Below are positions 15,041-23,338 of a stretch of DNA of 34,411 nt, in pieces. Position 1 is the stretch's first letter. Each line of letters starts with the position of its first letter. The notes below the pieces were generated by a model, which saw only the letters and a program-made list of their open reading frames with translations, had not been told where the DNA came from and ran no database searches. The translations under genes were made by a program, and so were the position numbers. Source of the DNA: Algivirga pacifica (GTDB lineage: Bacteria; Bacteroidota; Bacteroidia; Cytophagales; Flammeovirgaceae). The stretch lies in the NCBI RefSeq assembly GCF_039543525.1, contig NZ_BAABJX010000046.1:1-34411 (forward strand), read 5' to 3'.

Positions 15041-16095
15041 TAGTATTCCCAAGTACTCTCATCCATAGTCTCCAACGCTTTCACCAGCGTAGTGACCATT
15101 CCTTTTACATCTTCTTCGTGCGCCATTTCGGTCGTTTGGTGAAGGTAGCGCATAGGGACTGAAAGTGCTCCCGCTATTGCGCCATTTTTGGCCATTCGCT
15201 GTATACCAGCCGTGTCGGTTCCTCCCGCAGGCAAGATTTCTGTTTGGAAAGGCAAATCAACTAGAGAAGCGGATCTTTTTAAATGCTCTACCATACGGAT
15301 ATCACAGATCGTCCCTGAATCGTATAATTTAACAGCAACACCATTCCCCATAGCAGTGACCTTTTTTTCAGCAGGAATGCCTGGGATGTCATTAGCGACT
15401 GTTACGTCCAATGCAATACCAAAATCAGGATCAATGCCATGTCCTGCAACGTGAGCCCCTCTTAATCCAACCTCCTCTTGCACGGTGAATACTCCATAAA
15501 CATCATATGCGGGATTTTTAATGGTCTTCAGCGTTTCGATCAGCGCATAGACACAAATACGGTCATCCAAAGACTTTCCATTAAGCATATTTCCTACCTT
15601 AATCAGGTCTTGCTTACGGCTGATTGGGTTTCCTGGTTGGATATACTGTTCTACTTCTTCTTTAGGCAGCCCTAGGTCAATGAAATACTCATCCAATTTC
15701 ACCACTTTGTTGCGTTCCTCAGGGCTCATAGAGTGAACAGGCTTGGAGCCCATTACTCCGATAAGATCTTTAGAGCCATGAACAATTACACGCATGGAAG
15801 TGACTGTCTTGGGATCAAAACCTCCTAATGGAATGAATTTTACAAATCCATTATCATCAATATGGGATACCATAAAGCCAATCTCATCCATATGAGCAGC
15901 GACCATCACTTTTTTGTCTTCAGGGTTTCTTTTTCCCTTGATGACGGTGATCAGGTTGCCAATATTATCGGTATAATACTCATCGACAACATCCTTGATC
16001 TCTTCGATGATTCTTTTGCGAATGGCATGCTCAAAACCGGGGATTCCGGGAGTGGTGACAATGTCATTCAATAGGTCAAAATTGATATTTTTCAT
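15040..16095 (-). CDS. M42 family metallo-aminopeptidase
   Basis: 351 residues, cytoplasmic. A dinuclear metal peptidase of the M42 (FrvX/tetrahedral aminopeptidase) family. The metal ligands and catalytic residues are visible: H68 and D70 in VAAHMDEIGF, D178 in GKSLDDRI, E207-E208 in VQEEVGLRG, D230 in IALDVTVAND and H319 in MRYLHQTTE. It should trim N-terminal residues of short peptides. The start is 21 bases downstream of the mntR-like stop codon on the same strand, so the two are probably one operon. Confidence 0.93.
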   Translation of the reverse strand: MKNINFDLLNDIVTTPGIPGFEHAIRKRIIEEIKDVVDEYYTDNIGNLITVIKGKRNPEDKKVMVAAHMDEIGFMVSHIDDNGFVKFIPLGGFDPKTVTSMRVIVHGSKDLIGVMGSKPVHSMSPEERNKVVKLDEYFIDLGLPKEEVEQYIQPGNPISRKQDLIKVGNMLNGKSLDDRICVYALIETLKTIKNPAYDVYGVFTVQEEVGLRGAHVAGHGIDPDFGIALDVTVANDIPGIPAEKKVTAMGNGVAVKLYDSGTICDIRMVEHLKRSASLVDLPFQTEILPAGGTDTAGIQRMAKNGAIAGALSVPMRYLHQTTEMAHEEDVKGMVTTLVKALETMDESTWEY

Positions 16096-16116
16096 AAGTG
16101 GTATGTTTAGAGCTTA

Positions 16117-16782
16117 TTACCTCAATGATTCAATGACTAGTATATGTTCAGCCACTTGATGAGAAATCAGTCGGCTATTCTGCTGGTCGATTAAAATTTC
16201 TAAAGAACCATCGTATTCAATCATTTCCAATATCTCTAGTTCCGCACCAATGCCGATTCCTGCCTTGTCGAGATATCTTAAAAAACTGCTATTACTATCA
16301 TCTACGGCCACTACCTTAAAGCGCTTACTTTTCTCCCCGTCAGATAGCTTAATCGAGTGAACCTTATGAAACTCCCCATTTTCATCAGGAATAGGGTCTC
16401 CATGAGGATCAAACTGAGGGAATCCAAGAAACTCATCCAATCGCTCAATCATGCGGGTGGATTTGATATGTTCCAATTGTTCAGCGACTTCGTGTACTTC
16501 ATCCCAATTGAATTTCAGTTTTTCTACCAAAAAAACTTCCCATAAACGATGTTTCCGGATCACCCGAAGAGCAACCAGGTTTCCCTCTTCTGTCAAGGAT
16601 ACTCCTCTGTATTTTTTATAATGAATCAGTGCTTTCAGATCTAATTTTTTAATCATATCTGAAACAGAGGCTGGCTTAGTGTTTAACTCTTCAGCCAGAG
16701 CATTGGTGGATACTAAGCCATCTTCATTGGAGAGCTTATAGATGGTTTTTAAATAATTCTCTTCGGTTCTACTATAATCCAT
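16117..16782 (-). CDS. DtxR/MntR-family metal-dependent transcriptional regulator
   Basis: 221 residues. The N-terminal winged helix (SRTEENYLKTIYKL, VSTNALAEELNTKPASVSDMIKKL, YRGVSLTEEGNLVAL) is followed by the dimerisation and metal-binding domain (HRLWEVFLVEKL, WDEVHEVAEQLEHI) and a C-terminal FeoA/SH3-like domain from about residue 145. Relatives sense Mn or Fe and repress metal uptake genes. No metal transporter is in the window. It heads the transcript that includes the M42 peptidase, with a promoter at 16824-16854 overlapping the end of the glycosyltransferase gene. Confidence 0.92.
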   Translation of the reverse strand: MDYSRTEENYLKTIYKLSNEDGLVSTNALAEELNTKPASVSDMIKKLDLKALIHYKKYRGVSLTEEGNLVALRVIRKHRLWEVFLVEKLKFNWDEVHEVAEQLEHIKSTRMIERLDEFLGFPQFDPHGDPIPDENGEFHKVHSIKLSDGEKSKRFKVVAVDDSNSSFLRYLDKAGIGIGAELEILEMIEYDGSLEILIDQQNSRLISHQVAEHILVIESLR

Positions 16783-16823
16783 AAAGTGTTAATTGAAATA
16801 GCTCCTGTATTGATAAGGATCCA

Positions 16824-16854
16824 CAAAAATGCATGGAATAGTTTACTTGTCAAA
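16824..16854 (-). promoter_or_regulatory. Promoter of the metal regulator / M42 peptidase operon
   Basis: Minus strand TTTG (16854-16851), a 19-base spacer and CATTTTTG (16831-16824) match TTTG-N19-TAnnTTTG at all but one position. The -33 box lies inside the last codons of the upstream glycosyltransferase gene (stop 16843). Confidence 0.6.
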
Positions 16855-17967
16855 AATTAATTGCTGAATGTGTTGTTTTAATAGTTCTCCCTCTTCATTC
16901 CATAGGGCTTCTGTTATAGGACCGTTAGGGTAGTAGTCCCGGGTGATATTTAATGTTTCTATAATGGATGGTGTAGGGGTATTGATGTAATCAATACTAA
17001 ATCCAGCATGATATTGTTTACATAATTTTTTCCATAATGGATTCTCTTGTATAATCATGGGAATACCCAAAGCCAGGCATTCATAGAGTTTTGTTGGAAT
17101 ACAGTTTTGTGTACTGGGATTTGGCGGATAGGGAAGAAGTACATAATGACTTTGCAGCATTGCTTTAATAATTTGATGATGCGGAACCAAGGAATCACCT
17201 CCTTCCAAAGTAATAAAGGGATATTCTTGAGTAACCTGTTCTATCCAATTCATTAAGGAGGGTTCATGGCAGCTTCCCATAATATGTAAATGAACAGGAC
17301 TGCCTGCTTGATGCAATCGTATACATAGCGCTATAGCTTCTCGGGTACCATAGGTTGTCGATAAGGTTCCGCAAAGTAAGAGTTGCAAGTTCTTTTCTGA
17401 GGAGCTGTCTACGTTGACCTTCTGGGCAGGAAGAATAGGGAAATACTTATTCTCCAGGACAAGGGTTTTCTTTAGAGGAAAAGAGCGTTCCTGCTTATAG
17501 GTACTTTCCGCTAGTGTATAGAGATTGATTAGTTTCTTGCCCAATTGTTCTATTCCCCAAGCTGCCAGAGAAAGCAGGTAACGTTTAATTCCTTTATAGT
17601 CTGACTTATACCAGAAGTTATATACATAATTTTCCTGTACATCGTAGACTAGTCGACAAGAGGGATTTTGTAGCTTATAATAATAGGCTGCTGCTAGCAG
17701 TTCGATGGTGTGTACAATAAGAATGTCAGGTTTCAATTCCTTAAAAAGGTTATGATACCTGAAGTTAGATTGCCATCTAGGAAAACGCTTGAACGCTTGT
17801 ACAGGAATACACCTTACCTGTGGGTGTTGGGGTTGGAAAGAGGGATCGGCTTTATGAAAGCCTAAAACGATAACCTCATAGTCCGATGCAAGTGTCAAGG
17901 CAAATTTTTCATACATCCTGCTGTCGTCCACCGGTTTGAGGGTGGAAGCCAATACCACTCGCTTCAT
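16843..17967 (-). CDS. GT-B fold glycosyltransferase (family 4-like)
   Basis: 374 residues. The N-terminal Rossmann half (RVVLASTLKPVDDSRMYEK) and acceptor loop HTIELL are followed by a C-terminal nucleotide-sugar domain with LLLCGTLSTTYG, LEGGDSLVPH, and PTKLYECLALGIPMII, whose Glu is the usual donor-binding residue of GT4-like enzymes. It has no signal peptide. Donor and acceptor are unknown; a cell-surface glycan or glycolipid is likely. ATG 17967 is chosen over GTG 17970. It starts 3 bases after the stop of a small membrane protein, so the two are co-translated. Confidence 0.85.
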   Translation of the reverse strand: MKRVVLASTLKPVDDSRMYEKFALTLASDYEVIVLGFHKADPSFQPQHPQVRCIPVQAFKRFPRWQSNFRYHNLFKELKPDILIVHTIELLAAAYYYKLQNPSCRLVYDVQENYVYNFWYKSDYKGIKRYLLSLAAWGIEQLGKKLINLYTLAESTYKQERSFPLKKTLVLENKYFPILPAQKVNVDSSSEKNLQLLLCGTLSTTYGTREAIALCIRLHQAGSPVHLHIMGSCHEPSLMNWIEQVTQEYPFITLEGGDSLVPHHQIIKAMLQSHYVLLPYPPNPSTQNCIPTKLYECLALGIPMIIQENPLWKKLCKQYHAGFSIDYINTPTPSIIETLNITRDYYPNGPITEALWNEEGELLKQHIQQLIFDK

Positions 17968-17970
17968 CAC

Positions 17971-18276
17971 CTATCCTTTCAGTTTTAATAATGCAGTAGT
18001 TAAATACATGCTGAACAGAAGAATACTCACCCCAGAAGCAATGAACCATACTTGCTTGCTATTTAGTCTTTTTTCAGTCAACTCCTCTAAGTAATAGTAG
18101 GTGGCCAGTGAAATGATAGAGAGTAAGACCATACTTACAAAAACAACGGAGTTTCTGATCACAAACTCATCAGCTACCTGAAAAATATATTTAGACAATA
18201 GGTTGCCAATAGAAAAGCCTGAAAGCATTCCTACGCTAATAAAACGGAAGGTATAGTTATCTTTTAGTTGAAGCAT
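17971..18276 (-). CDS. Small membrane protein, three predicted helices
   Basis: 101 residues. Hydrophobic segments lie at about 14-34, 42-63 and 76-97. I do not recognise a family. It sits between a STAS/SpoIIAA-like gene (25 bases upstream) and a glycosyltransferase (3 bases downstream), so it may anchor or assist that glycosyltransferase (inference from context only). Confidence 0.7.
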   Translation of the reverse strand: MLQLKDNYTFRFISVGMLSGFSIGNLLSKYIFQVADEFVIRNSVVFVSMVLLSIISLATYYYLEELTEKRLNSKQVWFIASGVSILLFSMYLTTALLKLKG

Positions 18277-18301
18277 GTTTGCTCTTTATTGGTTATGGTG
18301 A

Positions 18302-18712
18302 CTAGATTTTTTTTTCTTTTAATAGAAGCTGTTTTCCATCTTCTTTATGTTCAGTTTCTTCAATGTGTAACACTTGTTTTAGCTTCTGAAAGGCTTTTTT
18401 GATCAGGTGATTCCCTATGCTAAGTTGTGCTTTATTTTTTCGAACAATCACCACTTCTAATTCCAACCCCATTTTACCAACCATCTTGGGGAGAAAGGCT
18501 GTAAATAGCCAGACTCTACATTTCTTAGGGACTTCAGCGCCAATTTCATCCAGTAAAAACTTTTTGACCTGATGTATCTTGGCATAAGTTAAGGCATGTT
18601 CATAAGCAAACTGATAGTCCGGTAATTGTTGTAGGCCCGTAAGAGAAATCTCAATGTACGCCTCTTGTTCATGAAACTGTACGGTAGCATTTTTTTCGTC
18701 TAAAAGGATCAT
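18302..18712 (-). CDS. STAS/SpoIIAA-like small cytoplasmic protein
   Basis: 136 residues. The N-terminal MILLDEKNATVQFHEQEAYI, then a helix, QVKKFLLDEIG strand-loop and a WLFTAFLPKMV helix follow the alternating pattern of SpoIIAA/STAS-like domains, with a lysine-rich tail. The assignment is by pattern only. It is the first gene of an apparent three-gene operon with a small membrane protein and a glycosyltransferase. A MITE-like element lies 33 bases upstream of its start. Confidence 0.55.
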   Translation of the reverse strand: MILLDEKNATVQFHEQEAYIEISLTGLQQLPDYQFAYEHALTYAKIHQVKKFLLDEIGAEVPKKCRVWLFTAFLPKMVGKMGLELEVVIVRKNKAQLSIGNHLIKKAFQKLKQVLHIEETEHKEDGKQLLLKEKKI

Positions 18713-18745
18713 AGCGTTTAGGGGGATAATGATGTTTAAATTCGC

Positions 18746-18912
18746 TTAGAGCTTGTTTGGAATACTGATTTAGATAGAGAAAATTTCTATAACCTGTTCA
18801 AATTGATTCAAATTTGAGAATAATAGTGGTTCTATTTGTCGAAAATTTGAGTCGATTTGAACAGTGATTAGAGGAATTTTCTATCTGAAGATGTATTCCA
18901 AACAAGCTCTTA
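18746..18912. mobile_element. MITE-like palindromic element, copy A1, with TTA flanks
   Basis: The element at 18749-18909 (161 bp) is flanked by direct TTA at 18746-18748 and 18910-18912. The terminal inverted repeats are GAGCTTGTTTGGAATAC. The palindrome continues inward through AGATAGA, CTGTTCAAAT and TCAAATTT to the centre. It is almost identical to the reverse complement of copy A2, differing at about four positions by eye. No coding capacity. Confidence 0.85.
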
Positions 18913-18939
18913 TCGCTAGTGAATTGATTACTAAGTAAA

Positions 18940-19830
18940 CTACCTTCCAGTAACCACTTGTAAGGAGGCCGGAAGAATCTCCACCTGTATCGGAAGGGTA
19001 GTGGTTTCAGGTTCTCCATCCCGATGTACTCGTATGCTTGAGCCTTGTTGTTCAAGATTGTTTATTGTAAATGAAGATTCCTGTAGACAACATACATGCT
19101 TAGAGTGATTAATTCTTCTTAATAGTATCTTCGTAAAGATAGAGATAACTTTCCATTTACTGAAAGTGCGTATTGCGATTAGATCCAGTAGTCCATCTCG
19201 AATATCAGCTTGTGGAGCGATGTAGACATCATTGCCAAACTGAGCCGCATTGGCTATGGTTACCATATAGGCATTTAGGGAGGTTGTTCCATTAGTACTC
19301 TCTATGCTATATGTTTGGGGAGTTGCATCTATAAAATAGGAAAGGGTTGCCTTGATGTAATTCAATATTCCCCTTCCCGGCATAGAGGCAAACTGATAAC
19401 TGATCTCTGCATCAAACCCTACGCCTGCAGTACAAAAGAAAGGTTTTCCATTGAGGGTGGCTGTATCTATAGCGATAATAGATCTAGCTGAAAGAATGGT
19501 TGATAGCGCATCCTTTGCATTCAGAGGGATTTTAAGGTGTCGGGCTAATCCATTTCCTGATCCTAAAGGGATAATTCCTAGAGGAACGTTAGAATTTAAG
19601 ATACCCTGAGCAACCTCATTCACTGTTCCGTCTCCTCCAACAGCCACAATGATATCGTATTGTTGTGCTACCCCTTGTTGAGCAAGAGTAACACCATGTC
19701 CCTCATGTTCTGTTAACCAAATAGTATACGTATAGGGCATCTGTTGCAATTGCTCTTCTATATACTTCCCAATAGTTTTTCCCTTGGCAGCTCCTGATAT
19801 AGGGTTTATAATAAATAATAGTTTGTTCAT
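18940..19830 (-). CDS. Diacylglycerol kinase-family lipid kinase (YegS/DgkB-like)
   Basis: 296 residues from ATG 19830 (a TTG lies one codon earlier). The kinase domain shows FIINPISGAAKGK, the glycine-rich VAVGGDGTVNEVAQG nucleotide loop, LGIIPLGSGNGLARHL and FCTAGVGFDAEIS, followed by the beta-sandwich C-terminal domain. Relatives phosphorylate diacylglycerol or related lipids with ATP at the inner membrane face. The gene is apparently single, with a MITE-like element 28 bases beyond its stop. Confidence 0.93.
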   Translation of the reverse strand: MNKLLFIINPISGAAKGKTIGKYIEEQLQQMPYTYTIWLTEHEGHGVTLAQQGVAQQYDIIVAVGGDGTVNEVAQGILNSNVPLGIIPLGSGNGLARHLKIPLNAKDALSTILSARSIIAIDTATLNGKPFFCTAGVGFDAEISYQFASMPGRGILNYIKATLSYFIDATPQTYSIESTNGTTSLNAYMVTIANAAQFGNDVYIAPQADIRDGLLDLIAIRTFSKWKVISIFTKILLRRINHSKHVCCLQESSFTINNLEQQGSSIRVHRDGEPETTTLPIQVEILPASLQVVTGR

Positions 19831-19933
19831 CAATAAATCGAATGTTCGTCAGTGTTTAACCCGTAAGATTAGTGTATTATTACTCACATATTGTTACGAT
19901 AAAGTAACTCAATGATTAACCCTTACTCATCAA

Positions 19934-20425
19934 ATGAATACCATAATACAACTTCCGGCAGCTATTTCAGGGTACGGAAAAATACAGGAAGAGGTTGCTC
20001 CTGAACGGTTCAAAAATTACCTAAAGGGGTTGCCGTTAACTTTGCTGGATTTTCAAAGCTTTCAGCAAGAACCTAATTATAGTTATATGTTAGGACTTTT
20101 ACTGGATGCCGAACAGCAAAAGTTTTACTACTTCTTCTGTAATAAATACTATCCTTATATCGCCTGTGCTGAAATAAAGGAAATGGCTGAGACAAGGATA
20201 ACGCCACACCTATTAGTAAACCAATTTGTCGACTTAACCGAAGTGAAAGATCCTGAAGGTTATTTTACGATCCTCCCGGTATACTTCTTGGAAAAGAAAG
20301 TCACCTCCGATGAACTGCTCATCTCTCATATATTGCAACATCTGGAGCATCAGGAATTTGCGGAGTTTGCCTATTGGGAACCACGTATTTTGGCTAATAT
20401 CATCTTCAATCGTTGGGAGAAATAA
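19934..20425 (+). CDS. Protein of unknown function, 163 residues
   Basis: A cytoplasmic protein rich in aromatic residues, without signal peptide or recognisable motif. Its pattern is alpha/beta, with YSYMLGLLLDAEQQKFYYFF, YFTILPVYFLEKK and a closing helix ILANIIFNRWEK. It is divergent from the lipid kinase gene (104 bases apart), so the two may share a control region. Its 3' end runs into a palindromic repeat at a convergent junction. I cannot suggest a function. Confidence 0.75.
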   Translation: MNTIIQLPAAISGYGKIQEEVAPERFKNYLKGLPLTLLDFQSFQQEPNYSYMLGLLLDAEQQKFYYFFCNKYYPYIACAEIKEMAETRITPHLLVNQFVDLTEVKDPEGYFTILPVYFLEKKVTSDELLISHILQHLEHQEFAEFAYWEPRILANIIFNRWEK

Positions 20426-20429
20426 CTTA

Positions 20430-20555
20430 TTGTTCATATTGTTTAGTTGAGCTTCACTCGTTCATAGTGTTTAGTTGAGTAACTAAAGTAAACAAACAAT
20501 TTCCTCAACTAAACATCATGAACGAGCGAAGCTCAATTAAACATCATGAACAAAA
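20430..20555. repeat. Palindromic GAGCGAAGCTC-family repeat at convergent junction
   Basis: The left arm reads TTGTTCATATTGTTTAGTTG then AGCTTCACTCGTTCAT, and the right arm ATGAACGAGCGAAGCTCAAT then TAAACATCATGAACAA. The two form an imperfect palindrome of about 125 bases across the gap between the plus gene ending at 20425 and the minus gene ending at 20570. It is the same word set as at 142-190 and 25824-25872. Confidence 0.8.
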
Positions 20556-20569
20556 AAGCTGGGTTTCTC

Positions 20570-21472
20570 TTATCTATTAACCGTAGCAATGGGCTTACGT
20601 TTGAATACTCTTTTCAGTACAGGATAAAGGGCTACTGCCATCAAAATAATCAATGTCCCTGTATAAAATCCTGAGGACATTTGCTCATGTTCTTTGTAAA
20701 GAATAGCAGCCATAATGATTCCGTAAATTGGCTCCATATTAATGGTTAAGTTCACATAGAAAGCCGTCAGGTATCTCATGATTTCAATACTTACATAAAA
20801 GGCATATACAGTACATACCAATGATAAGATGACTAGATACACAATGTCCATCATCGACAGTGCATGGAACAATACCTGATCACCTGTTCCAAAATAATGG
20901 TTGAAAATAGGCATCATTAACAAACAACATAATGCTCCTCCAATCATCTCATAAAAAGTGATATGTGTAGCTTCATACTTATGGGTAAAATGGCTGTTAA
21001 TTACTGAGAACAGAGCAGAGAGTCCTGCTGAGACCAAAGCTATCGTAAGAGCCGTTAAGTGATCTACCTCAAACTTAAAGATGACGTATAACCCTACAAT
21101 AACCATCAACCCCAGAGTAATTTCCAGCGGGTTGATTTTTTGTTTTTTGGAGAGGGGCTCCATAATAGCTGTAAACAGGGAGGTCGTCGCGATACCTGCC
21201 AGACAAACACTGACAGAAAGTTTGGCTGCTGCAAAAAAAGTGATCCAGTGGAAGCCTACAATAAATCCAGTAAGGGTCACTTTGAGTGCTGCCTTTGGAG
21301 GCATCTTTAAAGATTTCCCTCTAGCTAGCATAATCGCTCCTAGCCCTATGGCAGCAATAGCGGTTCGGTAAAAAACAAGCTCAGTGGCTTCAACGGATAT
21401 CTCTTTCCCAAGAATCGCCGTAAATCCCCAGATAAAGACGATAAAGTGAAGTTTTAAATGTTGTTTGATCAT
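20570..21472 (-). CDS. DMT-superfamily (EamA) membrane transporter
   Basis: 300 residues with ten predicted membrane helices in two EamA repeats. The first starts near residue 5 (LHFIVFIWGFTAILGKE) and the second near 150 (ALVSAGLSALFSVINS). Conserved features include FYRTAIAAIGL, a GFHWITFF helix, and MEPIYGIIMAAILYKE near the end of the second repeat. Members export metabolites or amino acids, and the substrate is not predictable. TATATTTG at 21588-21581 could be its -7 box, but no -33 box is seen because a MITE-like element lies just upstream. Confidence 0.92.
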   Translation of the reverse strand: MIKQHLKLHFIVFIWGFTAILGKEISVEATELVFYRTAIAAIGLGAIMLARGKSLKMPPKAALKVTLTGFIVGFHWITFFAAAKLSVSVCLAGIATTSLFTAIMEPLSKKQKINPLEITLGLMVIVGLYVIFKFEVDHLTALTIALVSAGLSALFSVINSHFTHKYEATHITFYEMIGGALCCLLMMPIFNHYFGTGDQVLFHALSMMDIVYLVILSLVCTVYAFYVSIEIMRYLTAFYVNLTINMEPIYGIIMAAILYKEHEQMSSGFYTGTLIILMAVALYPVLKRVFKRKPIATVNR

Positions 21473-21920
21473 TGCTGTTTAAAAGATAATAAGCCTTTCA
21501 TTCTATGAACAAAATGTACGAGACTTTGGTATGTGGTTGTGAAAAAAATAAGGAGAAAGATTTCTAGAACCTTTCTCCTGCAAATATATTCTTAAAATTT
21601 ATTAGTACACCTTTTAGAGCTTGTTTGGAATACGTCTTCAGATAGAAAATTCCTCTAATCACTGTTCAAATTGATTCAAATTTTCCACAAATAGAACCAC
21701 TATTATTCTCAAATTTGAATCAATTTGAACAGGTTATAGAAATTTTCTCTATCTAAATCAGTATTCCAAACAAGCTCTTAGAGCTTCAAACACTAAGTTT
21801 TCTGACAGAAATAAAGGGACTACTACCCAATGAATAAAGGAATAAAAGCTTCTGGGTAATGATTATTAATCCTTACTCCTTCTTCCTTAAACCGTTTGGA
21901 AGTAGCACTTAGTTATAAGT
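21473..21920. other. Gene-free region made of repeats A2 and B2
   Basis: From left to right it contains a 9-bp hairpin AGGAGAAAG/CTTTCTCCT (21551-21579), a possible -7 box, MITE-like copy A2, and repeat family B copy 2. I see no coding frame. Confidence 0.7.
21614..21780. mobile_element. MITE-like palindromic element, copy A2, with TTA flanks
   Basis: The element at 21617-21777 (161 bp) is flanked by direct TTA at 21614-21616 and 21778-21780. It is inverted relative to copy A1 and nearly identical to it. Terminal repeats are GAGCTTGTTTGGAATAC and its complement. The centre is CAAATAGAACCACTATTA. Confidence 0.85.
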
Positions 21921-21925
21921 TTACT
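21792..21925. repeat. Repeat family B, copy 2
   Basis: It aligns end to end with 11403-11540 (shared blocks listed there) but is more diverged in the central hairpin. It sits immediately after MITE-like copy A2 and ends on the stop codon of the LptG-type gene, so it probably serves as its terminator. Confidence 0.65.
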
Positions 21926-23003
21926 TAGGGACCTTAAAGTATAGTATGAAGGTGATTGCCAAGAACAGAATATTAGGCATCCACGCAGAGATCATAGGGT
22001 TAATGATTCCAGCTTGCCCAATACTTCTACTCATAATCACTAATACAATATAGACAAAGGCTAGTACAAAGCCCATAGCAATCAAGAACCCACTACCTCG
22101 CCTACTTTTTCTAGCAGAAACGATTACTCCCATCACTGTCAAGATGATGATTGCAAAAGGATAGGCATACCGTTCGTGTATGGCATTCTGATAAACACTG
22201 ATAGAGGCGGAGTTTCCTCTCTGAATTTCCATATCAATGTAATCATTAAGCTCCTTGATGGTCAATGTTTCTTCCAACTTGTATTTACTCTCAAAATATT
22301 TTGGATCAATATTCAGAGAGCGTTTAAGGTTTTTCCCTTTGGACATGGTTTGAGTACCGTCCTCATTGAATTTCAGAGAGACAAAACGGTCCATCTCCCA
22401 TTCTTGAGAGGCAGAGTCCCACTCAATACGGGGAGCGGTGATTTTCTCCTTTAGATCGGTGCCTTGGATGGTTTCAATGGTAGCTTTATAACCTCTTTTG
22501 ATACGGTTATTGTAGCTTTCAATATACATATAAGTAGAATCATCTACTCGGATATGGATATCTCTTTCACTAAAGAAAAAAGGACGTTTCAAGTATTTTA
22601 CCTCGAAGGAAACTTTTTCTTTAGAAGAAATAGGAACAATCCAGCCTACCAATAAAAAAACAGCTCCACCAATAATAAGGGCACCCACTACGTAGGGACG
22701 AAGGAAACGCAAGAAACTAACCCCATTACTTAAAATGGCAATTACCTCTGAGTGTGCAGCCAAACGCGCTGTCATAAAGACCACGGAAATAAAGACCGAG
22801 ATAGGACTGAGCGTGCTCATCCAATGAATCACAAGATTGACATAATAGTCAAAAAAGATCTCATTAAAAGAAAGATTATGCTTGATGAAATCATCTGATT
22901 TCTCTGTATAGTCAATCACGCAGACTACAACATTCAGCAGCAAGACCACAAACAAGAAGGTCTTAAAAAATTTGCCTATAAGATATTTGTCTAACAGTTT
23001 CAT
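21921..23003 (-). CDS. lptG: LptF/LptG-family permease of the LPS transport system
   Basis: 360 residues. The N-terminal LLDKYLIGKFFKTFLFVVLL and the helix pairs around 12-35, 55-75, 100-120, then a large periplasmic beta-jellyroll domain (about 130-260), and three C-terminal helices (YPFAIIILTVMGVIVSARKSRRGSG onward) are typical of the YjgP/YjgQ family. With LptF and the ATPase LptB it would extract lipopolysaccharide from the inner membrane. Bacteroidota often place lptF and lptG apart, so the G label rather than F is tentative. It is transcribed alone: the pyk terminator lies upstream and repeat B2 downstream. Confidence 0.88.
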   Translation of the reverse strand: MKLLDKYLIGKFFKTFLFVVLLLNVVVCVIDYTEKSDDFIKHNLSFNEIFFDYYVNLVIHWMSTLSPISVFISVVFMTARLAAHSEVIAILSNGVSFLRFLRPYVVGALIIGGAVFLLVGWIVPISSKEKVSFEVKYLKRPFFFSERDIHIRVDDSTYMYIESYNNRIKRGYKATIETIQGTDLKEKITAPRIEWDSASQEWEMDRFVSLKFNEDGTQTMSKGKNLKRSLNIDPKYFESKYKLEETLTIKELNDYIDMEIQRGNSASISVYQNAIHERYAYPFAIIILTVMGVIVSARKSRRGSGFLIAMGFVLAFVYIVLVIMSRSIGQAGIINPMISAWMPNILFLAITFILYFKVPK

Positions 23004-23270
23004 GGAGAGGGTATCAACAGTCCTTTAAATCCTATATTTCTACAATGCTTCCTAACCACAAAAAATAGAGGGCTTGGAAATGCAGGCTCCATCAAAAAGG
23101 TCAGGAACCTAAATCAAGTCACAAAAAAAGTTAGAACTCTACAATATTCCAACGTCCAAAGGTATTCTTCTTGGCAATCCCTAAGGGATTTTTGAGGTTT
23201 GAAAAACAACTTCTTTCAATATTTTGTCATTTCTTTGATTTAAACATTTGATTCTCAGTTTTCAGGGGAC
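23004..23270. other. Upstream region of the LptG-type gene
   Basis: No gene is seen. TACCTTTG on the minus strand (23164-23157) matches the -7 consensus but lacks a -33 box at the right distance. A small hairpin AATCCC-TAA-GGGATT followed by Ts (23176-23193) is oriented for plus-strand transcription, where no gene ends. Confidence 0.4.
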
Positions 23271-23271
23271 A

Positions 23272-23309
23272 AAAAAAGCGATGCAGGAAGTCTATCCTGC
23301 ATCGCTTTT
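23272..23309 (-). terminator. Intrinsic terminator of pyk
   Basis: AAAAGCGATGCAGGA (23274-23288) pairs perfectly with TCCTGCATCGCTTTT (23295-23309), a 15-bp stem with a 6-base loop. On the minus strand the stem runs into a T-run. It lies 30 bases beyond the pyk stop. Confidence 0.9.
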
Positions 23310-23338
23310 GAAGCACTGTTAAATATCTTTAAAAGATA

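Noticed and set aside
21551..21588. Minus-strand TATATTTG box with a 9-bp hairpin as promoter plus leader of the EamA gene
   Set aside because: The -7 box is good, but no -33 box lies at 17-21 bases, so I do not list it as a promoter.
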